NCBI GenBank assembly: GCA_021399435.1
Contig: JAJTUP010000002.1
Location: forward strand, 2,108,001 to 2,172,000
Length of the DNA stretch: 64,000 nt
Origin: Diaporthe sp. PMI_573
Taxonomy: Eukaryota; Ascomycota; Sordariomycetes; Diaporthales; Diaporthaceae
Reading direction: 5' to 3'
Position numbers and translations under genes: made by a program. Under the pieces are notes generated by a model. The model made no database searches, was not told the DNA's origin, and was given only the letters and a program-made list of their open reading frames with translations. This document shows positions 41,663-53,213 of this stretch, piece by piece. Numbering within the stretch: the first letter of the stretch is position 1; every line of letters starts with the position of its first letter.

Positions 41663-44600
41663 ATGCCTGACACGGTCTACCGCGAGTCCCGCAGCTACGT
41701 GCGGGAGCGCGACGACCCGGAGTCAGACGACGATCGCTACAGAGCACCAACCGTCCGCCGCTACAAGGTCACTCAGACTCAGCGTGCGCCGCCTCCTCCC
41801 CCGCCCCCGCCAGTCGAGCATGTGGAAAGGATCGAACGCACCGAACGCGTCGTCGAGGACAATTATATTGAGGACGATCGCCGCTCCAGGTTCTCCACTC
41901 ATTCTCATCATCTGCACCCCGGGCGCTCATCCGGCGACTTGGTCGAGGTCGATACCACACGACGGGTTGACAGGACATATCTGCCCGAGAGGCCGAGATC
42001 CGCCTTGGATCCGCCCGCCCAGAGGAGTACCCATGTCGTGGAGAAGGTCACGGAAAGAGAGCGAGGTAGATCGCCAACCCCCGAATTCTACGACATAAGC
42101 AAGACGAGGAGCGTTGTCCACGACGACGCTCGCACTGTTTACGAAAGGACCAGGGAGGTCGAGCGCGAAGACCCGTGGCCCGCAGACCGCCAGCGTACCA
42201 CGGTTGAGACGAAACAACGCGTGGTTGAACGTGACGACGACCGCTGGTATGATGATCGGGGGGACCGAACACGAACAACGGTCGAGAAAAAGGTTGTTGA
42301 GCGGGAGGGCGATCACTGGTGGGACGAACGTGAACGTCCCAGGGACCGTGAACTCGTCTACGAGAAGACGAAGGAGATCGAGAGAGACCCCGGCCCGACC
42401 TCTCCGCGCGATTGGGACCGGCATTCGCATTCTCCATGGGACCGCGACAATGTCGATGTCCGGGTCGAGAGACGTGTTGAGAAGCGCGACGATGGTGTGG
42501 ACGTCACCGTGCAGCGCCGCGTGGAGGAGCGCCGCGACGAGACACCTTATGGCCAATTAGAGCGGTACCGTAAGGAGACCGAGTACTACGAGCCGGCACC
42601 CCCAGACCCCGCCCCCATCATCATCCGCCAGCGCGCCCCGGAGCAGAGGATTATCGTGCAGGAAGCTCCCGAGCCAGCGCCCATCGTCGTCCCGTACAGG
42701 CAGCAACAGAATACAGTGGTCTCGCGGCGGGAAGAGCCTCGCGAGGATGAGTACTACTACCGGCGCAGGGAAATGGACAGGTATGGCGATCGTCGTGATG
42801 ATTATGCTGTCACTGAATATCGCCGTTCGCACTCGAGGGACCGCTATTCTGACGGTTATAGATCTGACGATGACGACGTCTACGTCAGGAGGACAATCAT
42901 TCGGCGTCAACGGAGCAAGTCGGCGGAGCATCACCACAAGCTGCATCTGGCAGAGGGTGCGGTGGCCGGTGCTGGCCTGGCCGCTCTTGCGGCCTCTCGG
43001 CGCAATGTTGAGGGTGACCCTCCGTCGGGTCGGGGACGCAAGGTCCTCGCTGGGGCTGCCCTGGGAGCCCTGGGCACCGAAGTATTCAAACGCGCGCGCT
43101 CTGCTTACAATGACCGATATGGCGATGACGATGATCGCTATCGCGACGACTACAGGCGCGGTCGGTCACGGTCACGCGGGGGTGACTACCGTGACTATCG
43201 TGAGTACCGGCGTGACGACGAGTATGAAGAAGAGCATGACAGGCACCACAAGATCAAGACTGGGCTCGGGCTCGCCGCGGCGGCCCTGGCTGTGGCTGGA
43301 GCAGCTAAGTACTACCAATCCCAGAAGATCGAGAAGGAGGAACTGCGCCGCGGACGTAGTCTGCACCGCTACGACAGCGACTCGGGTGACAGCTACATCA
43401 GCCGCTCCCGCAGCAGAGGACCGGGAGGGCGGTCACCGTCTCGAGGTTCAGGCGTCGCCAAAGCCGCGGCTGGAACCGCTGCCGTCGCCGGTCTAGTCCA
43501 GCACTTCCGAAGCAAATCCCGTGCCCGCCAGTCTGGTGGATCCAAGTCGCGCTCACGATCACGCCTCCGAACCGGCGCCGAGATCGTTGCTGCGGGACTC
43601 GCCGGCGCAGCGGGCAAGAAGCTGTATGACCGTTCCAAGGACAAGAAGGAGGACCGTGAAAGGGAACTCTCAGACGAGGAACATGAACGCGAATATCGGG
43701 AGCGGGAGCGGTCCAGATCTCGGAGGGATAGGTCTAGATCGCGATCCCGCTCCAGGTCGCGCAGCAGGTCGCGCTCTAGACCCCCTATCCCGACCTCTGC
43801 CGCAGCCGCTGATCCTGAGCTAGGTTTGGTTGAGTATGGCGGCCACCCCCTGTACTCCGACCGAGAGGGGGACCATCGGCCACGAGCGGCCGAACCGGGT
43901 TACGAGTCGGCGGAGGACAGAAGAAGGCGGCGGAGAGAGCGGCTGGCAAGGCAGAGGTCGCAGTCGAGGGGTTTGGATTCAGACGACGATGGAGTGTTAC
44001 ATGAGAAGGAGGATAAGAAGGACAAGAGGGCCAGGAGCAGAAGTCGCTTTAGGGATATGGCTGCCGGTGCTGCTGCTGCAGGCGCTGCAGCAATCGGGCT
44101 GAAGAAGTATGGAGATGCTAAGAAGGATAAGGAGAGGGCTGAGTCGAAGTCCAGGGAACTTAGCAGAGAACGATCTCGAGAAAGGTCAAGAGATCGGGAA
44201 GACAGGGAACGGGACAGGGAGGCCAGGGCGAAGAATCGCGCCGAGAGAGACAGGGATCGTCGGGAAAGGGACAGAGATCGCAGGAGTGAGTGACACCAGA
44301 CCCGGCCGACTAATCATCAAGCATCTGGCCTTGATAGGCTTTGATTTCTGACCACTTTTATCAGGTTATGAGGACTCCGTCGCGGATGGACCTCCGTCTC
44401 CACCGCACGCATCTGGCGGCTACTTCGATCCTCGCCCACCAGGTCCCGCTCCTGGCACAGATACATACCAACAGGGTTTCACACAACATCCTAATATGGC
44501 CTCTACGAATCTTCACGATAACTATCCGCCGTACCACCCTCAAGAATACCAACCTTTCCCACCGCCACCGCCACCGCCACCGCCACCAGGACCACCGCCG

Positions 44601-45973
44601 AATTCCGCGTCGACTCCGACTGGAATGCCACCGCCACCAACAGGAGGGTACCGGCGAAACGACCCGGATCATGTGAGTAGTGAACTATCTGATTCTTCTG
44701 TCAACGCCAATGTCAACGTAAAGGATGGGGACCACGGCCACGACCGTGAACGCGGGCGACCCAACATTCGCCGCGAAGCTGAGGGTGCGTCTGGTCTCGG
44801 TAATATTCCTCCTCAAAGCACAACAACACATCAAGCACAGGCACCACTGGATTCTGGGCCTAGCCAGCAACCACCTTCGTCAGGCACCAGGAAGGATGGA
44901 CAAGGCCTTGCGCCTTCGGCCTAAGCGGGCTCGGCATTTTTACAATTGATACTATACTTTCTTTCGATGGGATCCAATCTGGCCAACATGGGATGTGGAT
45001 CTGCGTGGAAACTAACAACTATCATTTCTCCTTCGCAGATGGTGTAAGCCAACCTCCGAACCGCTCCCTGTCCCGGCAGAGAGCGCCATCAACAGCGTCC
45101 TCCGCTTTGTCAAAGCCTGGACAGCGTACGCCCTCGAGATCGCCATCCCCGCCTAGGACACCTTCTCACGTCCAATGGATTCCACTGTCACCGCAATCCT
45201 CTCAGACACTCCTCCGTCACCGAGCCACCAAGTCACGGGAGAACGTAGACGACGATAATGGCGCAGCAGATGATAACGATAGCGCCGTTGTACCGGCTCC
45301 CCGACGCTTCCGCAAGCGCCGGCGCAATTCGGACCCTAGCGCCAATCGTCCGGTGGTCGGAAGACACAGGAACGAGCTGCCCGAGTCCGACCGGTCGGGC
45401 TCTGGGAGCGAGGTCGAGGTCGAGGTCCTCCCCGACCGCTTCGACACGTCAGGAAGGCCAATCGACCCTAACGCCCCGTCCAGTTCCAGGAGCGCGCGAG
45501 TCCGGGCCGGGTGGACCGAGCGGCACGGCGACTTCGAATATCGCTCCCCGCGTCCAGGAGGCACGCAGGCCCGGGGAATGTGGAGCGTCGGCGGCACGGA
45601 CCCGGATCAGGTGGAGAGGATGATGCAGGATGTCACGGGGATCATCGGTGATGGCCCGCCCAAGGGAGTCACTGGCTGGATCGGCCTGGCTGGGCGGTTA
45701 CTAGGGAGTGGTATTCTTGGGGCCCACGGTCTCCCTGGCGCACATGACGACGAGCATGACCATGACGAGGACGACAACGGCCGTCGGGGTGGCGGCGGAA
45801 GGGGCAGGGACGTCGGAAAAGTTGGATATGGGGGCAATGGAAGTGAGATCAGCCGCGACGAGAGGGGCAAGGGGAGGCGGAGGATAGACGACCATGATGA
45901 CCCGGACGAAGTCGACGAGGACGACGGGATGGGGAGGAGGCGGAGGCGGCGGAAGAGGCGTGAGGTGGAGTGA
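41663..45973 (+). CDS. Large disordered Arg-rich protein, DUF3824 type
   Basis: Three exons: 41663-44285, 44365-44784 and 45039-45973, giving 1,325 residues. Intron 1 (gtgagt...tatcag) is certain because the frame otherwise stops at once. For intron 2 the donor could be at 44785 (gtgcgt) or 44800 (gtaata); both keep frame to acceptor cttcgcag. The N-terminal half is dominated by Arg/Glu/Asp pairs (VERRVEKRDDGVDVTVQRRV, ERERGRSPTPEFYD). The middle has six hydrophobic Ala/Gly segments separated by charged linkers, for example AEGAVAGAGLAALAAS, GLGLAAAALAVAGAAKYYQ and MAAGAAAAGAAAIGLKKYG. A pure RS repeat (RSRSRSRSRSRSRSRSR) precedes the last of them. A polyproline run (PPPPPPPPPP) lies in exon 2. 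The C-terminus has RFRKRRRNSDPSANRP and a Gly-rich GVTGWIGLAGRLLGSGILGAHG segment. I recall such Arg-rich fungal proteins as DUF3824. The function is unknown; RS and Gly-zipper-like segments suggest RNA or membrane association. Confidence 0.82.
44561..44592 (+). repeat. CCACCG hexanucleotide repeat encoding polyproline
   Basis: Tandem CCACCG units inside exon 2 of the DUF3824-type gene encode an uninterrupted proline run. Length variation between strains is likely for such a repeat. Confidence 0.9.
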
Positions 45974-47203
45974 CCACCTGCGCGCTTCCGTCTGTCCCGG
46001 TGATGATATGATGACCCATTTTGACGACATTTGTTTTGACCTGCATTGTCATTTTAATTTGATGATTTGGCGGCTTCTCTTTCTTCTTTTTGGATATCCA
46101 TCACGGCGGTGGGTTGGGCCGTCCGATTCATGACATGATAGCGGGAGACGATATTTACACTACGACGCACTAGATGTCATATCAATCACCAAAACAGGAG
46201 GACTGGAGGGGAGGGAGGAACATTTATGATATGTATCGTTGGCTGTGGTGGTTAATTTGGTAACGATGGTTCATGACTTACGAACAACAAGACCTTGAGA
46301 TTTAGTTACATGATCAACGACAGCTATGTTCTACTATAGGCTGAACTACTGGCTTATGAGATTATAATATTCCTCCGCTCTACTTCAATCTGACTCTGCT
46401 TGTGCCATGTTTGCTCCTGTGTGAGAAGACACTTAGGTAGGTTCTCTCCTCCGCCACAGCGGACCTCGTAGGAAATTTCAGCTGGATCAACCCTTTCCGC
46501 AAGCCAGACTTCAGGATTCAGATCAAAACCAGAGCTTCTGGACGTGCATTACAACACAATTGATGATGATTCAGCGGCACAGAACTAAGCTCAACACAGC
46601 TGATTCATGGCTAAACAGCAGTGTGCGACTGCACCGTGGACCAGCTCTGTCTATCTGAGACTAGAGCATGCTCAACTCCCAGGGGATTTCGGCGGTTTGG
46701 GTTCGAAATACCTACCTGTGATGTTAGGTCAGTCAACGCCTAACTGGTGTCTGCTGTGTCAATGCTCAGTCCACACTCACATCCCACAGAGCCTCCGCGA
46801 ATCCCGTCTTCCGAGCTCTGTCTTTGGACGGGATTGGCAGGGAAAGCGCGTCATGGCCCCAGCTCTGGCCGGAGCGTCTTAGGCATGTACTCCTTCCTGG
46901 TCATGTTACGATATCTTCTTGCCATCATTAATACGATTGTTGGCCATGTACTGGTCTTCAGGCTATGACTCTCCGTTGTGATAGAGGCAGGTGGTAACCA
47001 CGCATGGCCAGTGCACCGTGCCTGGCACCTACACATTCCCCTCTACTTCCCTGGTTACCTTCCACCGGTCCTTCCTTGCCAAGGTTGTCACATTTTGTCC
47101 TGCGTAAACCTCTGCGACCTCGTCTCGATCATAGCTTCTCCTGTCATAGTGGAACTGCCAGAATCTGGCCACGTCTTTGTGCAAGTCCACAAGAACTACC
47201 ACC
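45974..47203. other. Intergenic region
   Basis: Between two plus-strand genes. It contains a cttaggtaggtt motif at about 46431. No gene seen. Confidence 0.5.
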
Positions 47204-48015
47204 ATGACCGACACGGGTCAACCTAACGGTGCGGCCGCGGCCGACCTTCTAGCCCGTCACAACAAGAAGAAGCAGAAGAAAGTCTCCAACCCGGAGGAAC
47301 CCTTCCATTTCATTTTCTCCAAGAACCTTGCCTTGAGGCCAATTACCGACAAAAAGACTCGGGACCTTGACCACCGCGGCTTGATGGAGTTAGTCAAGGT
47401 CATGGACGACCTGGACAAGAACAAGTTTCACATCACCGATGCTCCATACACCTGTGCTACCTGCGCTGTGCGATTTACCCAGGACATTGATGCCCGACCC
47501 TGCATCTAGGAGATGCGTACGCCTTCACCTTCCCCCGTCTCTCTGACTACCCAACGGTGTCTATGTGCCTTCTTCTAAAGGTCTTTAGACGGCTCCATCT
47601 ACAGTCCTAGCTTCGGCAAGAGTTGCGTGTGTTGCGTGCTCGACAACCAAGAGAATGAGTGCTGCACTGTCTGTCCCGTCTGCTATATTGCCTTGGCTCT
47701 ATTCCTGACTAGCTTCAGATCCCTGCGTTCTTTGGTGACAATACCGAGGCTGCGATTGCCCTTTGCGATGTTGTCCAGGCGTCTATGGACCACAATCGCA
47801 ATTGGTACCGTGGCACAGAGAGCCATGAGCAAGCGGTATGTACTCCACGCTTGCACTGCAACTTCTTGCTAAACTGATGCCAACAGCTGTTCAACCGGTA
47901 GATCCGCCGCCGGGACTTCTTCCGCGAGATCAACGACTCACAACCCAAGCCTCGAGAGGTCAAGGATGAGATTGACTCTTCCGTCCCCAATAAACGCAAG
48001 CGGGGCCCTCGATGA
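47204..48015 (+). pseudogene. Unidentified fungal gene, probably broken in the middle
   Basis: The ATG at 47204 opens MTDTGQPNGAAAADLLARHN, a basic patch (KKKQKKV), and a compact conserved-looking block (FHFIFSKNLALRPITDKKTR, GLMELVKVMDDLDKNKFHI, YTCATCAVRFTQDID with a possible zinc-binding CATC), then a TAG at 47506. After an acceptor near 47720 a second block reads IPAFFGDNTEAAIALCDVVQ and DHNRNWYRGTESHEQA, followed by an intron (gtatgt). If the first acceptor (ccaacag) is used, a TAG follows; the later acceptor (ccggtag) avoids it and gives IRRRDFFREINDSQPKPRE and a basic NKRKRGPR end. The 200 nt between the two blocks does not contain sensible coding sequence. So either a middle exon has decayed or I have missed it. 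Family not recognised. Confidence 0.5.
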
Positions 48016-51000
48016 GTTTGGAGCTGGGTCTACCTCCGTTGATTCGTCTACTCCTCAACGCGGCATCGTCAAGTCTGGGCCTTAGGAAAGTGATTTTTTC
48101 AACGAGATCTGCTACAGCATTGCGATTGTTGCGCTGGGGATCCCTTAGAAATATTGAGGGCGTTCGTCGAAGGAGTGAAGAGGCGATGCCCCAGGCTGGC
48201 CGGTCCGACTCCGTCAGATTGAGTCATTCGGATTTTGGCGAGCATTGCGAGCCCATTCATGGCCTTGTGGGTTCTCACGAGGATATGTTTTGGGAGGAAG
48301 GTTCTGATCTCATGATTTGGCCTTCATGTTCTGCACGGCTCCCACCCCCAACGATGGGTAGCATGCACAGGCCGACATCTTGGCTCGAGTGTAGTTGATC
48401 GGACTTTCACTAGTCATACAACAGTTGCTGTGACGACGCTGCTCTGCCTATTCAATCAATATTTTTGGGTTTCTCTGACGTGGGCCACCTTTTTGGCCTC
48501 TATTGATCTCCGCTAGTAGATCCGGTATGTATTACATGTAGCTGCAGCGTGATGCTGGGGCTTCGGCCAGATCACAAATCACACCTCCCCAATCACACGG
48601 CTTCATAGACAATTTCCAACTGATGGCTCTAAAAGGTGGAGGAGGAGTCAGCGTGTGGTTGACGGAGGCTGACCTTGATATGCATAGCCACGGATATGGA
48701 CTCGCTTTTTTTTCTTTCTTTCCGAGCCAGCTCTTCACTCCAGACAGTTCTTGATTTTGCTAGGCTTTCTCTGCTGAGCTTCCCAGATATTGAATAACAG
48801 TTTTCGAAATCCTTCAAACCGGAAGGAAACACTAATTACGATCTTCAGTGAAGTACATGAAAATTGTGAAGTTCCTGCCATCCCAACTTGAATATTCACA
48901 GTTGGATGTCCTCAGTTCATTTTTGCCCGGGGGCTTTTGCTCCTCTAGGACAGCTCAGCTTGGACTTCTTTCTTTCTGTTGGAGACTTGGATTCAATGAT
49001 AAATAATTCAGGCCTTTTGGACTTACTTAATTCAATATAATCGCTCGAGGCTATCCCGACCTTTGTGGGAGGGTGTCCGCCTCGGCCATGAGACACTGGT
49101 CACTGAACAAGGATTAAAGTTCATTCTAGGGCCTTTCTCCGGCAATAGCAGAAACTGTCATAACAAGTCGTGGCAGAGGATAGCCTCACTTCCACATGCA
49201 CAAGCGCGAGAGCGACCGACATAGCCAGATGATATGCCACTCCTAAAAGCCAGGCGAACACGCAGTCTTCTTCGCGTTGGCTTGACTGGACCAAACGAGG
49301 AGGCAGGAAAAAGAGTAGCCGGCCAGCAAGTTATATCACGGTGGTAAGCCGCACTAGCATGAGGCTTGACTACTGCTTGTAAATCAACCCTCCAAAACCC
49401 AATGCCCAGAATTGCTTTCCAAACAGAGTATCAAACGCCAAAATGTCCAACCACAGACCCGGAATTCTTACTACTTGACAGAGGCATCAATTCGTCCACA
49501 CAGGCCTAGCAGCTCAGGTTTGGAGGATGGATAGACGTGGCTGTGTCAAGAACAACACAAATAGCAAACAAGACTATTGGCAGCATCGCAAACTTGGCTG
49601 ATGATACCTTAGCTTCGCAGCCTCTCCAAATGAGACCGGCATCATTTGTGAATCTTTTTGAGGCTACTGTGTAATAATAGATTGAGAGGTCGGAAAGCCA
49701 TCCTGTAATAGACAAAACACTCGTTGACAGAAAGAAAGGACCCTAATGCCCGAGATCACATAGTTGCGATACAACCTCTGAGCCGGTTGTCAGGGCTGGA
49801 TTGGCCCAAGCCGTGCTGGGTAGAGCGAGAGCGAGGAGGGCACGTGGTATTTCTTGGCTCCCGACCCATACGTGTGCCGTGCCCAGCCTTCCATCTATTG
49901 CAGCACCGGCCTGCCTCGCATGGTGCTCGAAGTAAAGTAGGGAATAGGTAGCCATGATTGGCCGTTATTGCAGCAGATGGTTCGTGGGCTGGCTGGTGGG
50001 TCATGGCACGAATGAGCCTTCGTCAGCTCATCAACACTGCCGACTTGGCGCACCGGGCGTCCGGTGTCCACCGGGTACGACAGCCCCACAGGTCTCTGGT
50101 GCTGGATTGAGGGCGGGTTGTACCTGTCGGTTTTGAGTGGGCGGAGCCTCACTATGGGTGCGGCCGGCCGCGGCGTTACATGATGACGAGGGTTGCTTAG
50201 TGCGGCGCCCCTGAAGGTGCGAGCCCAGAGCCGGGCTAGATACCAGGCGCTGGTGACAGCAGAAGTGGTGGGTTTGGGATGAAGTCAACCCTTTACTTTC
50301 GGTTGTTGGTTCTGACAAGAAGAGGGTTCCTCTTGGCTTGCATGAGCAATGTGTTTGATCCTGGGTCTGCTGCGGGCAATCTGGAGAAGCATCGAATTTA
50401 GCACAAGGCCCGGAAAACTTTAGCGACGTGAACAACGTAGTCCATCTGAGTCAACGGCACGCATGACAAGAGGCAGACAGCGCATGGCAGGTGTCCGAGC
50501 ACAGTTCGGTGTTATATTCTTGTCTCTATAGAATGTTTCGATCTTCGCTGCAAAGGAGATCATGTCTTGATTCGATCTGGCAGTCGAAGACACAGGAGGG
50601 AGCCATGAGGATGGATCAGCCGCGGCTCGTGAGAGGGCCAGGATGGGCTGGATGGATCGTCACCAGGGTGCCGGGCCAAGGGGGTTTGGCTTGGATGGCG
50701 GACGGACTGGAGGGACGGATGAGGGCCTGACCGGGCCCGCCAGCTCGAAACAACACGTGCAGGGAATGCCTGCGTCGCCTGCACGGACTGGGCCTGGTTT
50801 GTGTTTATCTGGGTAGCTGTTCCGTTGTCCAAGCAAAGAAGAACAACTGCCGGGCAACTATAGCATTTTGCTCAACGAGTAACATACAACATACATGCAG
50901 GGAAGGTCAAGCTGTGCACCTTGCTTATTATGATGGCTGGCTGCGCCTGCCTGTCAGAAGCTGTACCCCGCGACTTCCTCGGACTAGATGTAGATAGGGA

Positions 51001-53213
51001 TGGATGTCCTGCAGGTGCTGTTCTGCCGTCCTAGCCCAACGCGTTTGCACGTGCGATGAGGACTGGAGGCCCTTGGGCTCTGTGACCAGGTACCCAGGTA
51101 TGTACCTTGGTGGTACGGTGCGCCGTGAGGCTCTGGCCGGAGTGGGACTGCAGCCCTTAAAATGGCCCAGATTGCTGCTAGGCGCGATGCCGTCCAAGTA
51201 TTTCCCTAACATGTTACAGCATCGAAATCTGGCCCCACCTGATAGCGATGGACTCGTCGTGTCAGATCTTCCATCACGCAAGCCCGATCCCGGGATCGCG
51301 AATCCACTGGCTGGCCAGTGCTGGTGGACCGCGGAAACGGATTTCTCAGCGTTCGGACACGGAGGGATTCTGGTTGCATGCGTGTGCGTGTGCGACGCAT
51401 AGAGTACCCAGGAACTCCTCGTCGTCGTCTCTCATACATACTGTGTAGTGCTTGCGCGCATGGGGAATTAGACCGAGCGGCCCTGCGAAGCTAAACCCCG
51501 ACTGCCAGGTCTCCTCCCCCATGCCTGGTGTGTGTCCGCCTTGAAAGCGACAAGGTCGGCTTCCGGGCGACGGCGGAAACATCGACGAGTGTTCGATGAT
51601 GGAAGACTAGAGCTTATTTTCCCTGAGCCTGTGTCTACCATAGACAACGGACGGTGTGGTAGTTAGGCCTGGCCATGCAGGAAGTGGCTTTCTGCACGGT
51701 CGTACCCGTCCATAAAGCGGAACGAACCTTGGAACATCATGATTCATACAGTCTCTGGTTCTGGCATCGCGACGCGCGCCTCAGTCCTCCCATCACCGAC
51801 ACCCACCCCCCTCCCGCCCACATCAAAAGCCGTTGACACATCTCGGCCGTTCTGGGGGCTCCAGCACGACGAGAGTTGTCTAGTTGACCGGGGCCGAATC
51901 GAAGATCCAGAGGAGCTGCTCCATCCTGTCCATGCAGCGCCGTCCACTGGCCTGTGCCGAGAAACCCGGCGGCCCTAGCATGGGTCTTTCCTTCTAGTCT
52001 CAGTCGTTGGTAGCCTTTTTTGGCAGTGGTCGATTATCACGCAAGAGCTACTTCCAAGGTTTTCCGAAGAGAAGGAACAACCCGTGGCCACACAGAGCAC
52101 TGCGTGCCCAAGTATCTAGGTACCTATTTTCAGGTTGGCTGCAGACTGCAGTCCATATCTACTGCGCTGTATTCTGTGTACCGGTACCCGGGCAGTACCT
52201 CCTTCTCTGAGGACTGTCCAAGCAGGACCCAGTCCCCCGGTGGAACCACCTTGTCGCTCAGGGTCCCGGCATCTGAGCATTTATCTCTGCGCGCGCACTC
52301 TGCAACTGCTGAGTGCGACAGAGACGACAGGACGATTCGCGCTGCTCCACCAGTGTTCAAGGCCTCGGCCTCCACATTCTCTCCATCCCGGCCCTACTTT
52401 TTCGAACTCTATTCCACATTGCGATCAGGGCTCCGCTGGCCTCTTTGCTTCTCCCAACTTTCCTCCGTCTGCCCTGCCTGGAGCTGGAAGGGGTCCCCTC
52501 CTTCCTCTTTGTCCTGGACTCCTGGGATCCTCAAACTTGACTCAAGACGCGAGCGAGACACGACCAGGCAAAAGGCCAGTACGCCATCGATCTGACCTCC
52601 CAATCTCCCACGCACTCTCCGTAATCTCCACCGCCTCTCCCGACGCCAACCCGCTCACGCTTCCAGCCCGCCAGCCCATCCATCCCATCCATCACCGCCC
52701 TGGTTCCCTGGCTCCCTGGCCCCCTGGTCCTCTTGGTCCCTTGTGTTCTTCTCTGACAATCTCGACCCCCGGCCGCCCTATGATTCATCAGCCCGTCCTC
52801 CCGCTATCTAAGTACAACCTGACGCGGCAGAGATCCAATATTTTCTGATATCAGATCTCTTACATGTACTATCTTTTCCCACGCTCCACCCCTCCCCTTT
52901 CACCATGGGGAGTTGAGCGTCAACAATATCTAGTGCTTGTGCTCGCACTTTAGACTCCCGTCCCTGTGGAACACGACTTTGTCCGGCCTATCTTATCTTG
53001 TTCATACTCGCATTCAGCTGTCTGGGCATCTTGCCTGCGAACGAGCTGTGGTTCTTCAAAGGACTTGTCAAAGAGTATCACCTGCCAACTCCTGACGGGA
53101 TACACCAACACCAAACCCGTCTCTTCCGCTAGAACACTCTGAGCTCAACTACATCGAACACGCAAAAAAAAAAAAAAAAAAAAAAGGTACCGTCAGCTCC
53201 ACCGCCGTTCAAA
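48016..53213. other. Long gene-free region
   Basis: About 5.2 kb. No reading frame has protein-like sequence with splice support. From about 51770 onward the plus strand becomes CT-rich, as in long fungal leaders, up to the SIS gene. Motifs seen are ccaggtacccaggtatgtacc-like repeats near 51090 and tctaggtacctat near 52114. The stretch 48800-49700 is AT-richer. Confidence 0.5.
53164..53185 (+). repeat. 22-nt poly(A) tract just upstream of a start codon
   Basis: An uninterrupted run of 22 A ends 28 nt before the ATG of the SIS gene, so it lies in its 5' leader. Such a tract could act as a nucleosome-excluding element, a translation element, or could be the mark of a retrocopied sequence; nothing else supports the last idea. 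Confidence 0.9.

Noticed and set aside
52020..52848. Plus-strand open frames of 190-240 codons before the SIS gene
   Set aside because: The strand is CT-rich as in fungal leaders. The peptides are Ser/Pro/Leu-rich with no conserved sequence, and two frames are open at once.
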